Assembly: GCA_002404155.1 (NCBI GenBank)
Contig: DHJC01000015.1
Span: 108,995 to 172,994, forward strand
DNA from: Chloroflexi bacterium UBA4730
GTDB lineage: Bacteria > Chloroflexota > Limnocylindria > P2-11E
DNA length: 64,000 nucleotides
Direction: 5' to 3'
In this document: one piece after another, positions 25,274 through 33,456 of the stretch
Numbering within the stretch: the first letter of the stretch is position 1
Layout: every line of letters begins with the position of its first letter
Program-made: the position numbers and the translations under genes
The notes under the pieces: generated by a model
What the model saw: the letters and a program-made list of their open reading frames with translations, nothing else
Told to the model about the DNA's origin: nothing
Database searches by the model: none

Positions 25274-26554
25274 GTGCTCAAAGCCGAGAGTACCTGCGTA
25301 GTCCAGGTCGATCTCGCATCGCCCGATGGCGCTCTTGGTGGCTGGGAGCGTGCGCTCGCTGAGGCGCGCGCCAACCTCGTCCCCGTGATCGCGTCTCGCG
25401 TCCTCGCGGTCTTCGAAGAGCGACTCCTCGAACGAGCCTGTGGCGCCCGCCGCCACCCCGCCTCGGACGTCGCTCCATTCGGCTGTCCGCGGTGCGGCGC
25501 CGACTGCGGCTTCCGTCGCCGCGGCCGGCGGCCCCGCGCGGTGCTCAGCCGCGTCGGTCGGCTGCAGCTGCGCGTGGCGATGGTCGGCTGCCGCTGCGGT
25601 CACCGCTTCGCGCCGCTGCTGGGCGCGCTCGGCATCGAACCCCACGCCCGCCTCGCCCCGGGGCTCACCCGCCGAGCCCTGGAGCTGTGCAGCGAGCTGC
25701 CGTACGCGCGGGCCGCCGGCCAGCTGCGGCGCGAGGCCGGTGCGGCCCCGTCGCCGCGCAGCCTCGGCCGATTGGTCCGTCGTGCGGCCAGGCGCATCGC
25801 GCTCAACCAGCCGCGCTCGCCGCTGGGCGGGATCGAAGCGGTGCTCGTCGACGAGACCCGGGTGCGCGCCGGGCCCCGCAAGGGCGCGGACGATCGGGGG
25901 CGCGAGCTCAAGATCGGCATTGCGCTCCGCCCGCCGGGTCTGGGGCAGCGCATCGAGCTGCTCGGCGCGAACCTCGCCGACAGCTGGGCCGCCCTTGGCC
26001 CGGCGCTTCGCGCGGCGCGCGGTGCGCGGATCGCGGTCACCGATGGCGAGTGGGGCGCCCGCGCGCTCATCGCGACGGCGCTGCCTGGGATCCCGCACCA
26101 GGTCTGCACGTTCCACGTTCGCCACTCACTCGACCACCGGCTCTGGCAGGACGGGGTGCCCTTCGCCCGCCGGCGGGCCCTGGCGAGCCGGCTCGGCGAC
26201 GCGATCGAGTTCGCGCGCTCGGCGGAGAGCGCCCAGCAGGCCTTGGACGCCGCCCTCAGCCAGGCCGAGCGACAGCGCTGGCGGCACGCGGCCCGGCACT
26301 TGCGCGAGGTCGCGCCGCACCTGGCCACGTGGCTGCGCTTGGACCCCACCGGTCAGCTCGCGCACACGACCTCGCTCCTCGAGCGGACCATGCGCGAGGT
26401 CAACCGCCGCGTGGATCCGGCGGGCATGCGCTGGTCACTCGAAGGCGCGCGGGCAATGACCGCGCTCGTGCTCGCTCGACGGTTTGGGCACCCGCGCTGG
26501 GTCCGGTTGTGTCACGATCGCGGACCAGCGACGAGTCGGGTCCGGATCTCGTGA
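25274..26554 (+). CDS. IS transposase, DDE type with N-terminal zinc ribbon
   Basis: 426 residues. The N-terminal region holds Cys pairs (C71, C74, C78 and C106, C108) suggesting a zinc-binding DNA-recognition domain. The candidate catalytic triad is D193 in VLVDETRV, D257 in AVTDGEWG and E370 in SLLERTMREVNRR. HQVCTFHVRHSLDHRLW near 275-290 is the Cys/His box seen before the catalytic Glu in mutator-like transposases. GTG start with AAAGGAGA about 9 nt upstream. No frameshift is visible, so it could be active. Family placement (IS256/ISLre2/ISKra4-like) is tentative. Confidence 0.88.
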   Translation: MLKAESTCVVQVDLASPDGALGGWERALAEARANLVPVIASRVLAVFEERLLERACGARRHPASDVAPFGCPRCGADCGFRRRGRRPRAVLSRVGRLQLRVAMVGCRCGHRFAPLLGALGIEPHARLAPGLTRRALELCSELPYARAAGQLRREAGAAPSPRSLGRLVRRAARRIALNQPRSPLGGIEAVLVDETRVRAGPRKGADDRGRELKIGIALRPPGLGQRIELLGANLADSWAALGPALRAARGARIAVTDGEWGARALIATALPGIPHQVCTFHVRHSLDHRLWQDGVPFARRRALASRLGDAIEFARSAESAQQALDAALSQAERQRWRHAARHLREVAPHLATWLRLDPTGQLAHTTSLLERTMREVNRRVDPAGMRWSLEGARAMTALVLARRFGHPRWVRLCHDRGPATSRVRIS

Positions 26555-26576
26555 GTCAACACATCGCCGCGCTATC
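26555..26576 (-). repeat. right terminal inverted repeat of the IS
   Basis: On the minus strand it reads GATAGCGCGGCGA then TGTGTTGAC. It begins one base after the transposase TGA, so gene and end nearly touch. Confidence 0.85.
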
Positions 26577-26584
26577 AGCGCTCT
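26577..26584. repeat. 8-bp target-site duplication, right copy
   Basis: AGCGCTCT. Its last two bases form part of the TAG stop codon (26583-26585, minus strand) of the selenoprotein gene, so insertion duplicated the end of the stop codon and left that gene intact. Confidence 0.85.
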
Positions 26585-27617
26585 ACAGCTCGAGGGGCGG
26601 GTAGTAGCGGTCCACGCCTTCGCGCTTCAGATCGTCAAGCCACGTCGTGCCATAGATCGCCGGATGGTCGGGCCCGGCGATCGCCCATGCGTCGCGCCGG
26701 TACGTCCAGCTCGTCGGATGGAGGCGCTGCGCCTCCTTGAAGTGCTCGGTCGCGAGCTCGCGCTCACCGGAGGTGTTGAGCTGTTGGCCAAGCGCGAAGT
26801 GCGCGGCCGCCGTCGCCTCGCTCACCGGCCGTGGCCGGCTGCGGCGCACGACCTCATCGGCAGCGAGCGCGTAGCGGCTCGCCGGTCCAAGAGCCACCCA
26901 ATCGCGAAGTGCCGCGACGTACCCGTCCGCGTCGACGTTCAGCGCCTTCACCGCCTCGATCCGTTCGCGTTCGACCGGCGTCGCGCCGTCCGGGACGGTC
27001 TGGTCCTTGAACGCCGGCCGCCGCGGGTACGCCGTCTCGGGCAGCCGCACGATCACGCCGCCCTCATCGATCCACACGCCGCTCGGGACGTTCACGATGC
27101 CGAGTGCCGCGAGCGTGTGCGCCTCGTCGACGAGCGATGGGTGGGCCGGCTGGGCCTTCTCGATCCACGGCCGGGCAGCGGCGCTGCCCCGCGCATCGAG
27201 CGCGACGGTCACGATCTCGAGGTTCGGGTAGAGCTCGGTCCGCAGGTCCTGCCACACGGGCAGGTCGAAGCGGCAGCCTCACCATGACGCCCACGCGAGT
27301 AGGAAGGCCTTGCGTCCGCGCAACGCGGAGAACCGGAATGGCCGGCCCTCGAGGTCCGGCAGCTCGAGGTCCGGAAGCGTGGCGCTCTCGAGCGCCCTGC
27401 CGCCGGCCTCCGTCCCGAGGGCCCACAGTCGGGCGCGCGGCTCGACGACGAGCGGCATCCCCAGCGCGCGCGACACGGCCGCGAGATCGATCGCGTCGGA
27501 CGAGCCGCTCGAGAACGGCACGCAGCGCTCCATCTGACAAAGCCCTTCGGGCTTTAGCTCCCAACCGGTCACACGATCGAGCTCGTCCGCCGACACGCGC
27601 GCCGAGCGGAAGATCAC
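26583..27617 (-). CDS. TlpA/ResA-like thioredoxin-fold selenoprotein (WAxxUGC motif)
   Basis: One gene of 344 residues interrupted by an in-frame TGA at 27279-27281 (codon 113), read here as selenocysteine. Upstream is a thioredoxin-like lead-in (LPDLELPDLEGRPFRFSALRGRKAFLLAWASW). Directly after the TGA the same frame continues GCRFDLPVWQDLR and the rest of the fold. The Sec therefore occupies the first redox Cys of a thioredoxin motif, giving WASW-U-GC; a ResA-like WAxxUGC (seleno)protein family with this pattern is known. A 17-nt hairpin just 3' of the TGA fits a bacterial SECIS. A C-terminal TPR-like segment (AHFALGQQLNTSGERELATEHFKEA, shortened here) follows about residue 285. Coupled by GTGA with the phosphatase gene upstream. 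Confidence 0.85.
27248..27264 (-). promoter_or_regulatory. SECIS-like hairpin for selenocysteine insertion
   Basis: In the mRNA, CCUGCC-CGUGU-GGCAGG forms a perfect 6-bp stem with a 5-nt loop. The loop GU lies at nucleotides 22-23 after the UGA, within the 16-37 nt range known for bacterial SECIS elements, whose apical G and U contact SelB. The element is inside the coding sequence, as expected in bacteria. Confidence 0.7.
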
Positions 27618-28210
27618 GCGGTCTCCACGACGTGCGAGTCCTTGAACATCTCCTGCACCACGAAGCCGCGCTCGGCGTCGTGCGTGACGATCGTGATGTT
27701 CGTGTTCGTCGCCGGCACGCGGACGAGCTTCGGCAGCACGCCCATGAAGAGGCTCACCAGGATCCGGGTGACGCCGCCGTGGCCGACGATGCAGATGGTC
27801 TTCCCCGGGCTCTCGCTCACGAGCCGCTCGATCACCCGCATGACGCGGGTGACGATCTGGTCCAGCGACTCACCACCGGGCCACTGGGTGAAGCCGTCGC
27901 CCGAGTAGCTCGGCAGCCCCCTCATCTCGTCGAACGGCTTGCCCGCCGCGTCGCCGAGGTCGATCTCCTTCAGCCCGGCGTAGGTCTCGAGCGGGACCCC
28001 GCGACCGGCGGCGATCTCTGCGGCGGTGTCCGTCGTGCGTGAGAGCGTGCTCGCGACGATGCGGTCGAAATGAATGGGCCGGAGAGCCTTCGCGACGACC
28101 GTCGCCTGCTCACGGCCTTTCGCCGTGAGCGGGCTGTCGCTCTGGCCGGCGAAGACGCCGGCCGCGTTCGCCTCGCTCTCGCCATGGCGGATGAGGTACA
28201 GCGTGGTCAC
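27614..28210 (-). CDS. histidine phosphatase family protein (phosphoglycerate mutase-like)
   Basis: 198 residues. The catalytic RHG motif LYLIRHGESEAN is at the N-terminus, PLTAKGREQA follows, EIDLGDAAGKPFDEM carries the conserved acid near 95, and CIVGHGGVTR near 145 carries the second His. These are the marks of cobalamin-phosphatase/phosphoglycerate-mutase-like enzymes; the substrate is unassigned. The start is GTG 28208-28210 because it directly precedes the TLYLIRHGE core. Lies between the NT5C-like and selenoprotein genes, overlapping the latter by 4 bases. Confidence 0.88.
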   Translation of the reverse strand: MTTLYLIRHGESEANAAGVFAGQSDSPLTAKGREQATVVAKALRPIHFDRIVASTLSRTTDTAAEIAAGRGVPLETYAGLKEIDLGDAAGKPFDEMRGLPSYSGDGFTQWPGGESLDQIVTRVMRVIERLVSESPGKTICIVGHGGVTRILVSLFMGVLPKLVRVPATNTNITIVTHDAERGFVVQEMFKDSHVVETA

Positions 28211-28215
28211 AGCGT

Positions 28216-28830
28216 TCAGACGCCGAGCTCCGTCGCCAGATCCGTCCACGTCGCGACCCGGGTGATGTTCGGATGCGCGAGGTCGCGGTTCCAGGTGTGA
28301 TCGAAGAGCCACACCCGGATCCCGGCCTCCGCGAGCGATCTCGCGATCAGCACGTCGTCCTCGCAGAACGCGTCGAGCTCGAGCTCCTTCGCGAGGCGGA
28401 CTTTGTACTTCGCGGAGCTCGTCGCGTCGTAACGGCCGGGCGGCACGCCGGGATCGAAGTCGCCGTGCGGCTTGAGGTGGACCGCGCGAGCGTGCTGGAT
28501 GAGGCCTTTCTCGCGGAGCCAGGTCTCCGTGACGACGCGGCGGCGCTCGGCGCGAGCGGTGATGAAGTAGATCTCGTGGCCGGCGTCGGCGATGCGCTCG
28601 ACGATCGTCGGGCAGTCCTCGTACGGCTCGAGCTTGCTGAAGAACTTTCCGTCGTAGAGCGCGATCCGGAAGCGATCCTTCTCTTCGCCGCTCACCTCTT
28701 CGATGCGCGCGAGGGTCTGCCAGCCGAGATCCTCGTCAGGCAGCTCCAGGCGGAATCGATCTGCGAAAGCGCGCAGGTAGGGCACCGCGCACTCCGCGAC
28801 GACGTCGTCGAGGTCGACGCCGATCCTCAC
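28216..28830 (-). CDS. HAD-family 5'(3')-deoxyribonucleotidase-like protein
   Basis: 204 residues. MRIGVDLDDVV carries the nucleophile and acid Asp pair D6/D8 of the HAD fold. IYFITARAERRR near 88 is motif II with its Thr. CEDDVLIARSLAEAGI near 160 is the acidic motif. The pattern fits the NT5C family (PF06941), which dephosphorylates nucleotides. With apt in the same operon a purine or pyrimidine salvage link is plausible but not shown. GTG start, overlapping the mfd stop by 4 bases. Confidence 0.8.
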   Translation of the reverse strand: MRIGVDLDDVVAECAVPYLRAFADRFRLELPDEDLGWQTLARIEEVSGEEKDRFRIALYDGKFFSKLEPYEDCPTIVERIADAGHEIYFITARAERRRVVTETWLREKGLIQHARAVHLKPHGDFDPGVPPGRYDATSSAKYKVRLAKELELDAFCEDDVLIARSLAEAGIRVWLFDHTWNRDLAHPNITRVATWTDLATELGV

Positions 28831-31800
28831 GCCGCGAGTCCCTCGAGAACGCGCGTGAGCGCGTCGCGCCAGTCGCCGCGGAGGTCGACGATCGAGGCCC
28901 GTACCTGGCGCTGACCGTGCTGGGCCTTCGGGAAGACCGAGAGCAGCACGCGGCGCTGCGCGTCGCCGAGATCGCGGCCCATGACGATGCGGAGCTCGGC
29001 ACCGCGCACCCGTACCTCGGTCGCGCCGGCCTTCGCCGCGCGGAGCTTCACCTCGACACCGTAGAGGAGGTTCCGCGTCGCCTCCGGCGGCGGGCCGTAA
29101 CGGTCCTTCAGCTCTTCGCGGAGGGCGACGAGCTCGTCGAGCTCGCGCAGCTCGGCGATGCGCCGGTACATCTCGAGCTTGCGCGCGCGCGCCGGGATGT
29201 ACTGATCGGGGATAGCCGTCGAGAGCGCGAGGTCGACCACGACATCCGACGGGGCCGGCGCCCCTGTCCGGAGGCCCCGTTGCTCGTTCACCGCTTCTTC
29301 GAGGAGCTGGGCGTACAGCTCGAAGCCCACCGCGGTGACGTGCCCGTGCTGCTCGGCGCCGAGGATGTTGCCGGCGCCGCGGATCTCAAGGTCGTGCATC
29401 GCGATCTTGAAGCCGGCGCCGAGCTCGCTCGCCTCGAACACCGCCTGGAGCCGCGCGCGGGCCTGCTCGGTCAGGGTCGCCTCCTTGTTGTAGAGGAGGT
29501 ATGCGTACGCCTTCTCGGCACTGCGGCCGACGCGGCCGCGGAGCTGGTAGAGCTGCGCGAGACCGAGCGTGCCGGCACGGTCGATGACAATCGTGTTCAC
29601 GTTCGGGATGTCGAGGCCGGATTCGATGATCGTGGTGCAGACGAGGACATCGTGGTCCTGGTCGGCGAAGTCGACCATGACGCGCTCGAGCTTCCGTTCG
29701 TCCATCTGACCGTGGCCGACGATGAACTTCGCCTGGGGGACGAGCTGGCGGAGCCGCTCGGTTTCCTGCTCGATGCCGATGACCCGGTTGTGCACGTAGT
29801 AGACCTGCCCGCCACGATCGATCTCGCGCACGATCGCCTCGCGGATGACATCGTCGCTCCGCTCGATGACGTGGGTCTCGATCGGCTGCCGGTCCTCAGG
29901 CGGTGTCTCGATGACGCTGATGTCGCGCACGCCGGAGAGCGCCATGTGCAGCGTGCGCGGGATCGGCGTCGCGGTCATCGACAGCACGTCGACCTCGGTG
30001 CGCATCGACTTGAGCCGTTCCTTGTGCCGGACCCCGAAGCGGTGCTCCTCGTCGATCACGACGAGGCCGAGGTCACGGAAGCTCACGTCCTTCTGCAGGA
30101 TCCGGTGCGTGCCGACGACGATGTCCACGTCGCCGCCCGTGATGCGCTCGACGGTCTCCTTCTGCTCCGCCGGCAGCCGGAAGCGGGAGAGCATCTCGAT
30201 CTTCACCGGGAACGTGGAAAGCCGCTCGCTGAACGTCTCGTAGTGCTGCTGCGCGAGCACGGTCGTCGGCACGAGCACGGCCACCTGCTTCCCGTCCATG
30301 ACCGCCTTGAACGCCGCGCGCAGCGCGACCTCCGTCTTGCCGTACCCGACATCGCCGACGACGAGCCGGTCCATCGGTCGCCCGCGCTCCATGTCCTTCT
30401 TCGTCTCTTCGATCGCGAGCAGCTGATCCGGCGTCTCGGTGAACTGGAACGCGTTCTCCATCTCGATCTGCCACGGCGTGTCCTTCCCGAACGCGTGTCC
30501 GGCGGTCGCCTCCCGCGCGGCGTAGAGCCGGAGGAGCTCGCGCGCGATCTCGGCCGCGGCCCGCTTCGCCTTGCCCTTCGTCTTCAGCCAGTCGCGCCCG
30601 CCCATGACCGAGAGGGCTGGGGCCTGGCCGCCGACGTAGCGCGTGATCTTGTCGATGCGGTCGGTGGGCAGCCAGCGCGTGCCGTCGGCGAAGGTCAGGA
30701 TCAGGTACTCGCGCTCGACGCCGATGACCTGCTTCGTCTCGAAGCCCTCGAACCGCGCGATGCCCGAGTCCTCGTGGACCACGTGATCGCCCGGCTTCAG
30801 GTCCTGGAGGAACGAGCCGACGGCGACACGGCGGCGGCGGCGCTCGGGGTGGCGCGGCTTGCGGAAGCCGAAGACCTCGGCATCGGTGAAGACGCGCAGA
30901 TCGAGCTCGGGGATCGCGAAGCCCTCCGCGAGCGGAACGTGGAGCAGGACGAGCGCACCCGGTGCGGGTGCGTCCGCAAGCGTCTCCAGCGGCGTCGCGG
31001 TGACGTCGCGCTCGGCCAGCAGCTCGGAGAGCCGCGCGGCCTGGGGCGTCGCGATGACGCGCGTTCCCGTCCCTGCGACGGCGATCTCGCGCAGGAACTG
31101 ATCGAGCCGGCCGGCGTAGCTCGACGAGCCGGGCCAGCGGAGCCGCAGCGCGTTGTCGGCCGGCGCGACGCGGATCGCTCCGTGCCCGCCCGACTCACGC
31201 TCGAGCTGGGTCCGCGGCACGTACGGCGCCGGGAATGCGATGACCGGCAGGCCATCGGCGCGCAGCTCCTCGCGCCGCTCGTCGGCCATCGCCTCGTACG
31301 CATCCCACGCGAGCGCGAGCTCGACCGAATCCTCGAACACGACCGTCGCGCGGTCCGGTGGCAGATGCGCGACGAGCGAGGCCGTGGCACCAAGCAGCGG
31401 CGCGAACGCGTCGACGCCGGGCGCGTACTGGCCCTGGCGCAAGCCTTCGAGCAGCTGCGTGTAGTCGGTGAAGTCCGCTCCCAGCCCGTCCCACCCGGCG
31501 CCCGCGATGCGCTCCGCGATCTCGGGACCGCGCTCGAGAGAGATCTCGCGGGCCGGAAGGACCACGAGCTCGCCGAGGCTTGCCTGCGAGCGCTGCGTCA
31601 CTGGATCGAAGGAGCGGATGGATTCGATGTCGTCGCCGAACAGCTCGATGCGCGCGGGCTCGGTGGCCGACGCGGGATAGACATCGATGATCCCGCCGCG
31701 CCGCGAGAACGTGCCCGGCTCGCTGACCTCGGGGACCGGCTCGTAGCCAAGCGAGAGCAGCCACGCCGCGGTCTTCTGCCATGGCAGCGTCGTTCCCGGA

Positions 31801-32264
31801 AACAGCGCGCGGCCGCGCTCGGCGAGCGTCTCGGCCGGCACGGTCCACTGCATCGCGGCGCGGAGCGACGCGACGACCGCGATCGGCTCGCCCTCGCGCA
31901 GCCGCCACAGCGCGAGCAGGCGCTGGTGGACGGAGCTTGCGGACGGGGAGCCGGCCTCGTACGGCATCGACTCGCGCTCGGGGAACGGGAGCACGCGATC
32001 CTCGCCGAGCCAGCCGGCCAGCTCGGCGCGCCAGCGCCGGGCGCGGTCCTCGCTCGGCGCGACGACGAGCACGGTGCGGCCCTGGGTCGCGACGAGCGCC
32101 GCCCACGCGTACGCGCGCGCGCCGGCGGACGCGTCCGCGACGGCGACCGTCCCACCAGACCCGATGCGATCGGCGAGCGCGCGGAATGCCGGACTCTCTT
32201 CGGCACGCGCGAGCAGACCGGCGAGGCGCGCGGCGGGCGGGGCGGCGGGGACGGCGTCAGCCAT
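28827..32264 (-). CDS. mfd: transcription-repair coupling factor Mfd
   Basis: 1145 residues, normal for Mfd. It frees RNA polymerase stalled at DNA damage and recruits UvrA. The UvrB-like N-terminal domains are at about 1-340 (GTFSRRGGIIDVYP near 190). The RNA-polymerase-interaction domain (CarD-like) is near 488-550 (KPGDHVVHEDSGIARFEG). The RecG-like helicase motor has GDVGYGKTEVA near 638 and DEEHRFG in motif II. The TRCF regulatory domain lies at the C-terminus. Its ATG lies 8 bases inside the end of pth, a common bacterial gene pair. Confidence 0.97.
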   Translation of the reverse strand: MADAVPAAPPAARLAGLLARAEESPAFRALADRIGSGGTVAVADASAGARAYAWAALVATQGRTVLVVAPSEDRARRWRAELAGWLGEDRVLPFPERESMPYEAGSPSASSVHQRLLALWRLREGEPIAVVASLRAAMQWTVPAETLAERGRALFPGTTLPWQKTAAWLLSLGYEPVPEVSEPGTFSRRGGIIDVYPASATEPARIELFGDDIESIRSFDPVTQRSQASLGELVVLPAREISLERGPEIAERIAGAGWDGLGADFTDYTQLLEGLRQGQYAPGVDAFAPLLGATASLVAHLPPDRATVVFEDSVELALAWDAYEAMADERREELRADGLPVIAFPAPYVPRTQLERESGGHGAIRVAPADNALRLRWPGSSSYAGRLDQFLREIAVAGTGTRVIATPQAARLSELLAERDVTATPLETLADAPAPGALVLLHVPLAEGFAIPELDLRVFTDAEVFGFRKPRHPERRRRRVAVGSFLQDLKPGDHVVHEDSGIARFEGFETKQVIGVEREYLILTFADGTRWLPTDRIDKITRYVGGQAPALSVMGGRDWLKTKGKAKRAAAEIARELLRLYAAREATAGHAFGKDTPWQIEMENAFQFTETPDQLLAIEETKKDMERGRPMDRLVVGDVGYGKTEVALRAAFKAVMDGKQVAVLVPTTVLAQQHYETFSERLSTFPVKIEMLSRFRLPAEQKETVERITGGDVDIVVGTHRILQKDVSFRDLGLVVIDEEHRFGVRHKERLKSMRTEVDVLSMTATPIPRTLHMALSGVRDISVIETPPEDRQPIETHVIERSDDVIREAIVREIDRGGQVYYVHNRVIGIEQETERLRQLVPQAKFIVGHGQMDERKLERVMVDFADQDHDVLVCTTIIESGLDIPNVNTIVIDRAGTLGLAQLYQLRGRVGRSAEKAYAYLLYNKEATLTEQARARLQAVFEASELGAGFKIAMHDLEIRGAGNILGAEQHGHVTAVGFELYAQLLEEAVNEQRGLRTGAPAPSDVVVDLALSTAIPDQYIPARARKLEMYRRIAELRELDELVALREELKDRYGPPPEATRNLLYGVEVKLRAAKAGATEVRVRGAELRIVMGRDLGDAQRRVLLSVFPKAQHGQRQVRASIVDLRGDWRDALTRVLEGLAA

Positions 32265-32853
32265 TGAACTGATTCATCGCCTGCTGCAGGTCACGCAGGG
32301 CGACCGCCGCCGCTTCCGCCGCGCGATCCATCGTCTGGTCGGCGAGCGCCTTCTCGTCCTGATCGAATGGCGAGAGCACGTACGCGGCAAGATCGGGCAC
32401 CTCGCGCAGCTGGGTGGGCGCGACCCCGACGCGGATGCGCGGGAAGCCTTCGCCGACCGCCTTGACGATCGAGCGCATCCCGTTGTGCGTCCCCGACCCG
32501 CCCGACTGGCGGATGCGGATCGTCCCGAGGGGGAGGTCGACCTCGTCGAACACGACGAGCATGTCCGCGGGGTCGAGGCGGTAGCGGTCGAGGAGCTTCT
32601 TCACCGCACGGCCGCTGTCATTCATGAACGTCTGCGGCCGCGCGATCGCGATCTTGATGCCGCCGAGGCTGCCCTCGGCGATGCGGGAGTCGGCGGCCTT
32701 GATCCCGAACTCGGCGCGGGCGCGCTTGCCCAACCGGTTCGCGACCGCGAAGCCGACGTTGTGGCGCGTATTCGCGTATCCGTCGCCCGGATTGCCCAGG
32801 CCGACGACGAGCCGGTCCACGCGCGGGGCGCTTCCGCCAAAGAACTTGCGCAC
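32257..32853 (-). CDS. pth: peptidyl-tRNA hydrolase
   Basis: 198 residues. It cleaves peptidyl-tRNA released from stalled ribosomes. LVVGLGNPGDGYANTRHNVG contains the conserved Asn and catalytic His. ARPQTFMNDSGRAV near 73 and VVFDEVDLPLGTIRIR near 99 are family signatures, and GGSGTHNGMRSI completes the active site. Start GTG at 32853. First gene of the long leftward operon down to 24016. Confidence 0.95.
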   Translation of the reverse strand: MRKFFGGSAPRVDRLVVGLGNPGDGYANTRHNVGFAVANRLGKRARAEFGIKAADSRIAEGSLGGIKIAIARPQTFMNDSGRAVKKLLDRYRLDPADMLVVFDEVDLPLGTIRIRQSGGSGTHNGMRSIVKAVGEGFPRIRVGVAPTQLREVPDLAAYVLSPFDQDEKALADQTMDRAAEAAAVALRDLQQAMNQFNG

Positions 32854-32956
32854 GTTCCCCCTAGACGCCGAAATAGGGCCGCAGGCCGAAACGGCCCGGG
32901 TCCTTGCGCGATCGCGTCTTCTCTTGATACGCAGGATAGCGTCACCTGACCGTTAG

Positions 32957-32985
32957 TTGACACTTACGTAAGCATTGGCTTATCA
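32957..32985 (+). promoter_or_regulatory. sigma-70 promoter with internal palindrome (probable ArsR operator)
   Basis: -35 TTGACA (32957-32962), 17-bp spacer, -10 TTATCA (32980-32985). A perfect 10-bp palindrome CTTACGTAAG (32963-32972) fills the spacer directly after the -35. The operon it drives encodes an ArsR-type repressor, and such repressors usually bind inverted repeats over their own promoter; autoregulation is therefore likely. This is the only textbook -35/-10 promoter noticed outside the IS. Confidence 0.7.
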
Positions 32986-33009
32986 ATGACGCGTCAGGGA
33001 GGTGCGTCG

Positions 33010-33444
33010 ATGCTGAGCGACATGGTCCACGAGGTGGAGATCGCGGCGGACCCGGCGACGATCTACGCGGCGATCACGACCCAACGGGGCGAGGCGGGCT
33101 TTTGGGTGTCGGACAACATGATCCAGCCGAAGGTCGGGAGCGAGGCCCAATTCCGATTCAAAGGCGCCCCGGTCCCGCTCCGGATGCGGGTCGATGCGCT
33201 CGACGCGAACAAGCGGGTGAAGTGGACCTGCCTTGGGGAGTTCCCGGGCTGGAAGGACACGACCGTCACCTGGACGCTGCTGCCCGGGACCGAGGCAGGT
33301 AAGACGAAGGTCGAGTTCCGGATGGGGAACCTCGCGGAGTACCCCGAGAAAGAGGTCGGCACCGTGAATTACACCTGGGGCCAGGTCGTCCGCCGGCTGA
33401 AGGCGTACGCGGAGACGGGCACGCCGCAGCCCCTCTTCCCCTAG
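33010..33444 (+). CDS. SRPBCC/AHSA1-domain protein
   Basis: 144 residues. VHEVEIAADPATIYAAITT, WVSDNMIQPKVG, and the C-terminal helix TWGQVVRRLKAYAETG are typical of the START-like SRPBCC fold (AHSA1 group), a hydrophobic-ligand pocket. The start is ATG 33010, with GGGAGG 7 nt upstream; the ATG at 32986 would sit on the -10. First gene of a three-gene operon with an ArsR regulator and a second SRPBCC protein, an arrangement often seen for such pairs. Ligand unknown. Confidence 0.85.
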   Translation: MLSDMVHEVEIAADPATIYAAITTQRGEAGFWVSDNMIQPKVGSEAQFRFKGAPVPLRMRVDALDANKRVKWTCLGEFPGWKDTTVTWTLLPGTEAGKTKVEFRMGNLAEYPEKEVGTVNYTWGQVVRRLKAYAETGTPQPLFP

Positions 33445-33456
33445 AAGGAACGGTCG

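Larger units (their letters stand above)
25189..26576 (+). mobile_element. complete insertion sequence, 1388 bp, one transposase gene
   Basis: The boundaries are set by imperfect 22-bp terminal inverted repeats (25189-25210 and 26555-26576; 18 of 22 identical, both ending GATAG and sharing TGTGTTGAC) and by a perfect 8-bp target duplication AGCGCTCT. It holds one transposase gene, oriented opposite to the interrupted operon. The left end carries TTGACA (25206-25211), a good -35 for the transposase with only a weak -10 downstream. An 8-bp duplication and a zinc-ribbon DDE transposase suggest the IS256/ISLre2/ISH6-like group; the exact family is not certain. Confidence 0.9.

Noticed and set aside
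28917..32267. A 1116-codon open frame on the plus strand opposite mfd, and similar long frames opposite gltB (40326-43181) and yqfF
   Set aside because: Arg/Asp/Val-rich, no domain or signal, exactly antisense to well-identified genes. Such frames are expected in GC-rich DNA with strong third-position GC.
33442..33444. In-frame TAG between the SRPBCC and ArsR genes as a readthrough or pyrrolysine codon making a fusion
   Set aside because: Both proteins have normal full lengths separately, and AAGGAA follows the TAG as a ribosome site; no sign of pyrrolysine genes is available.
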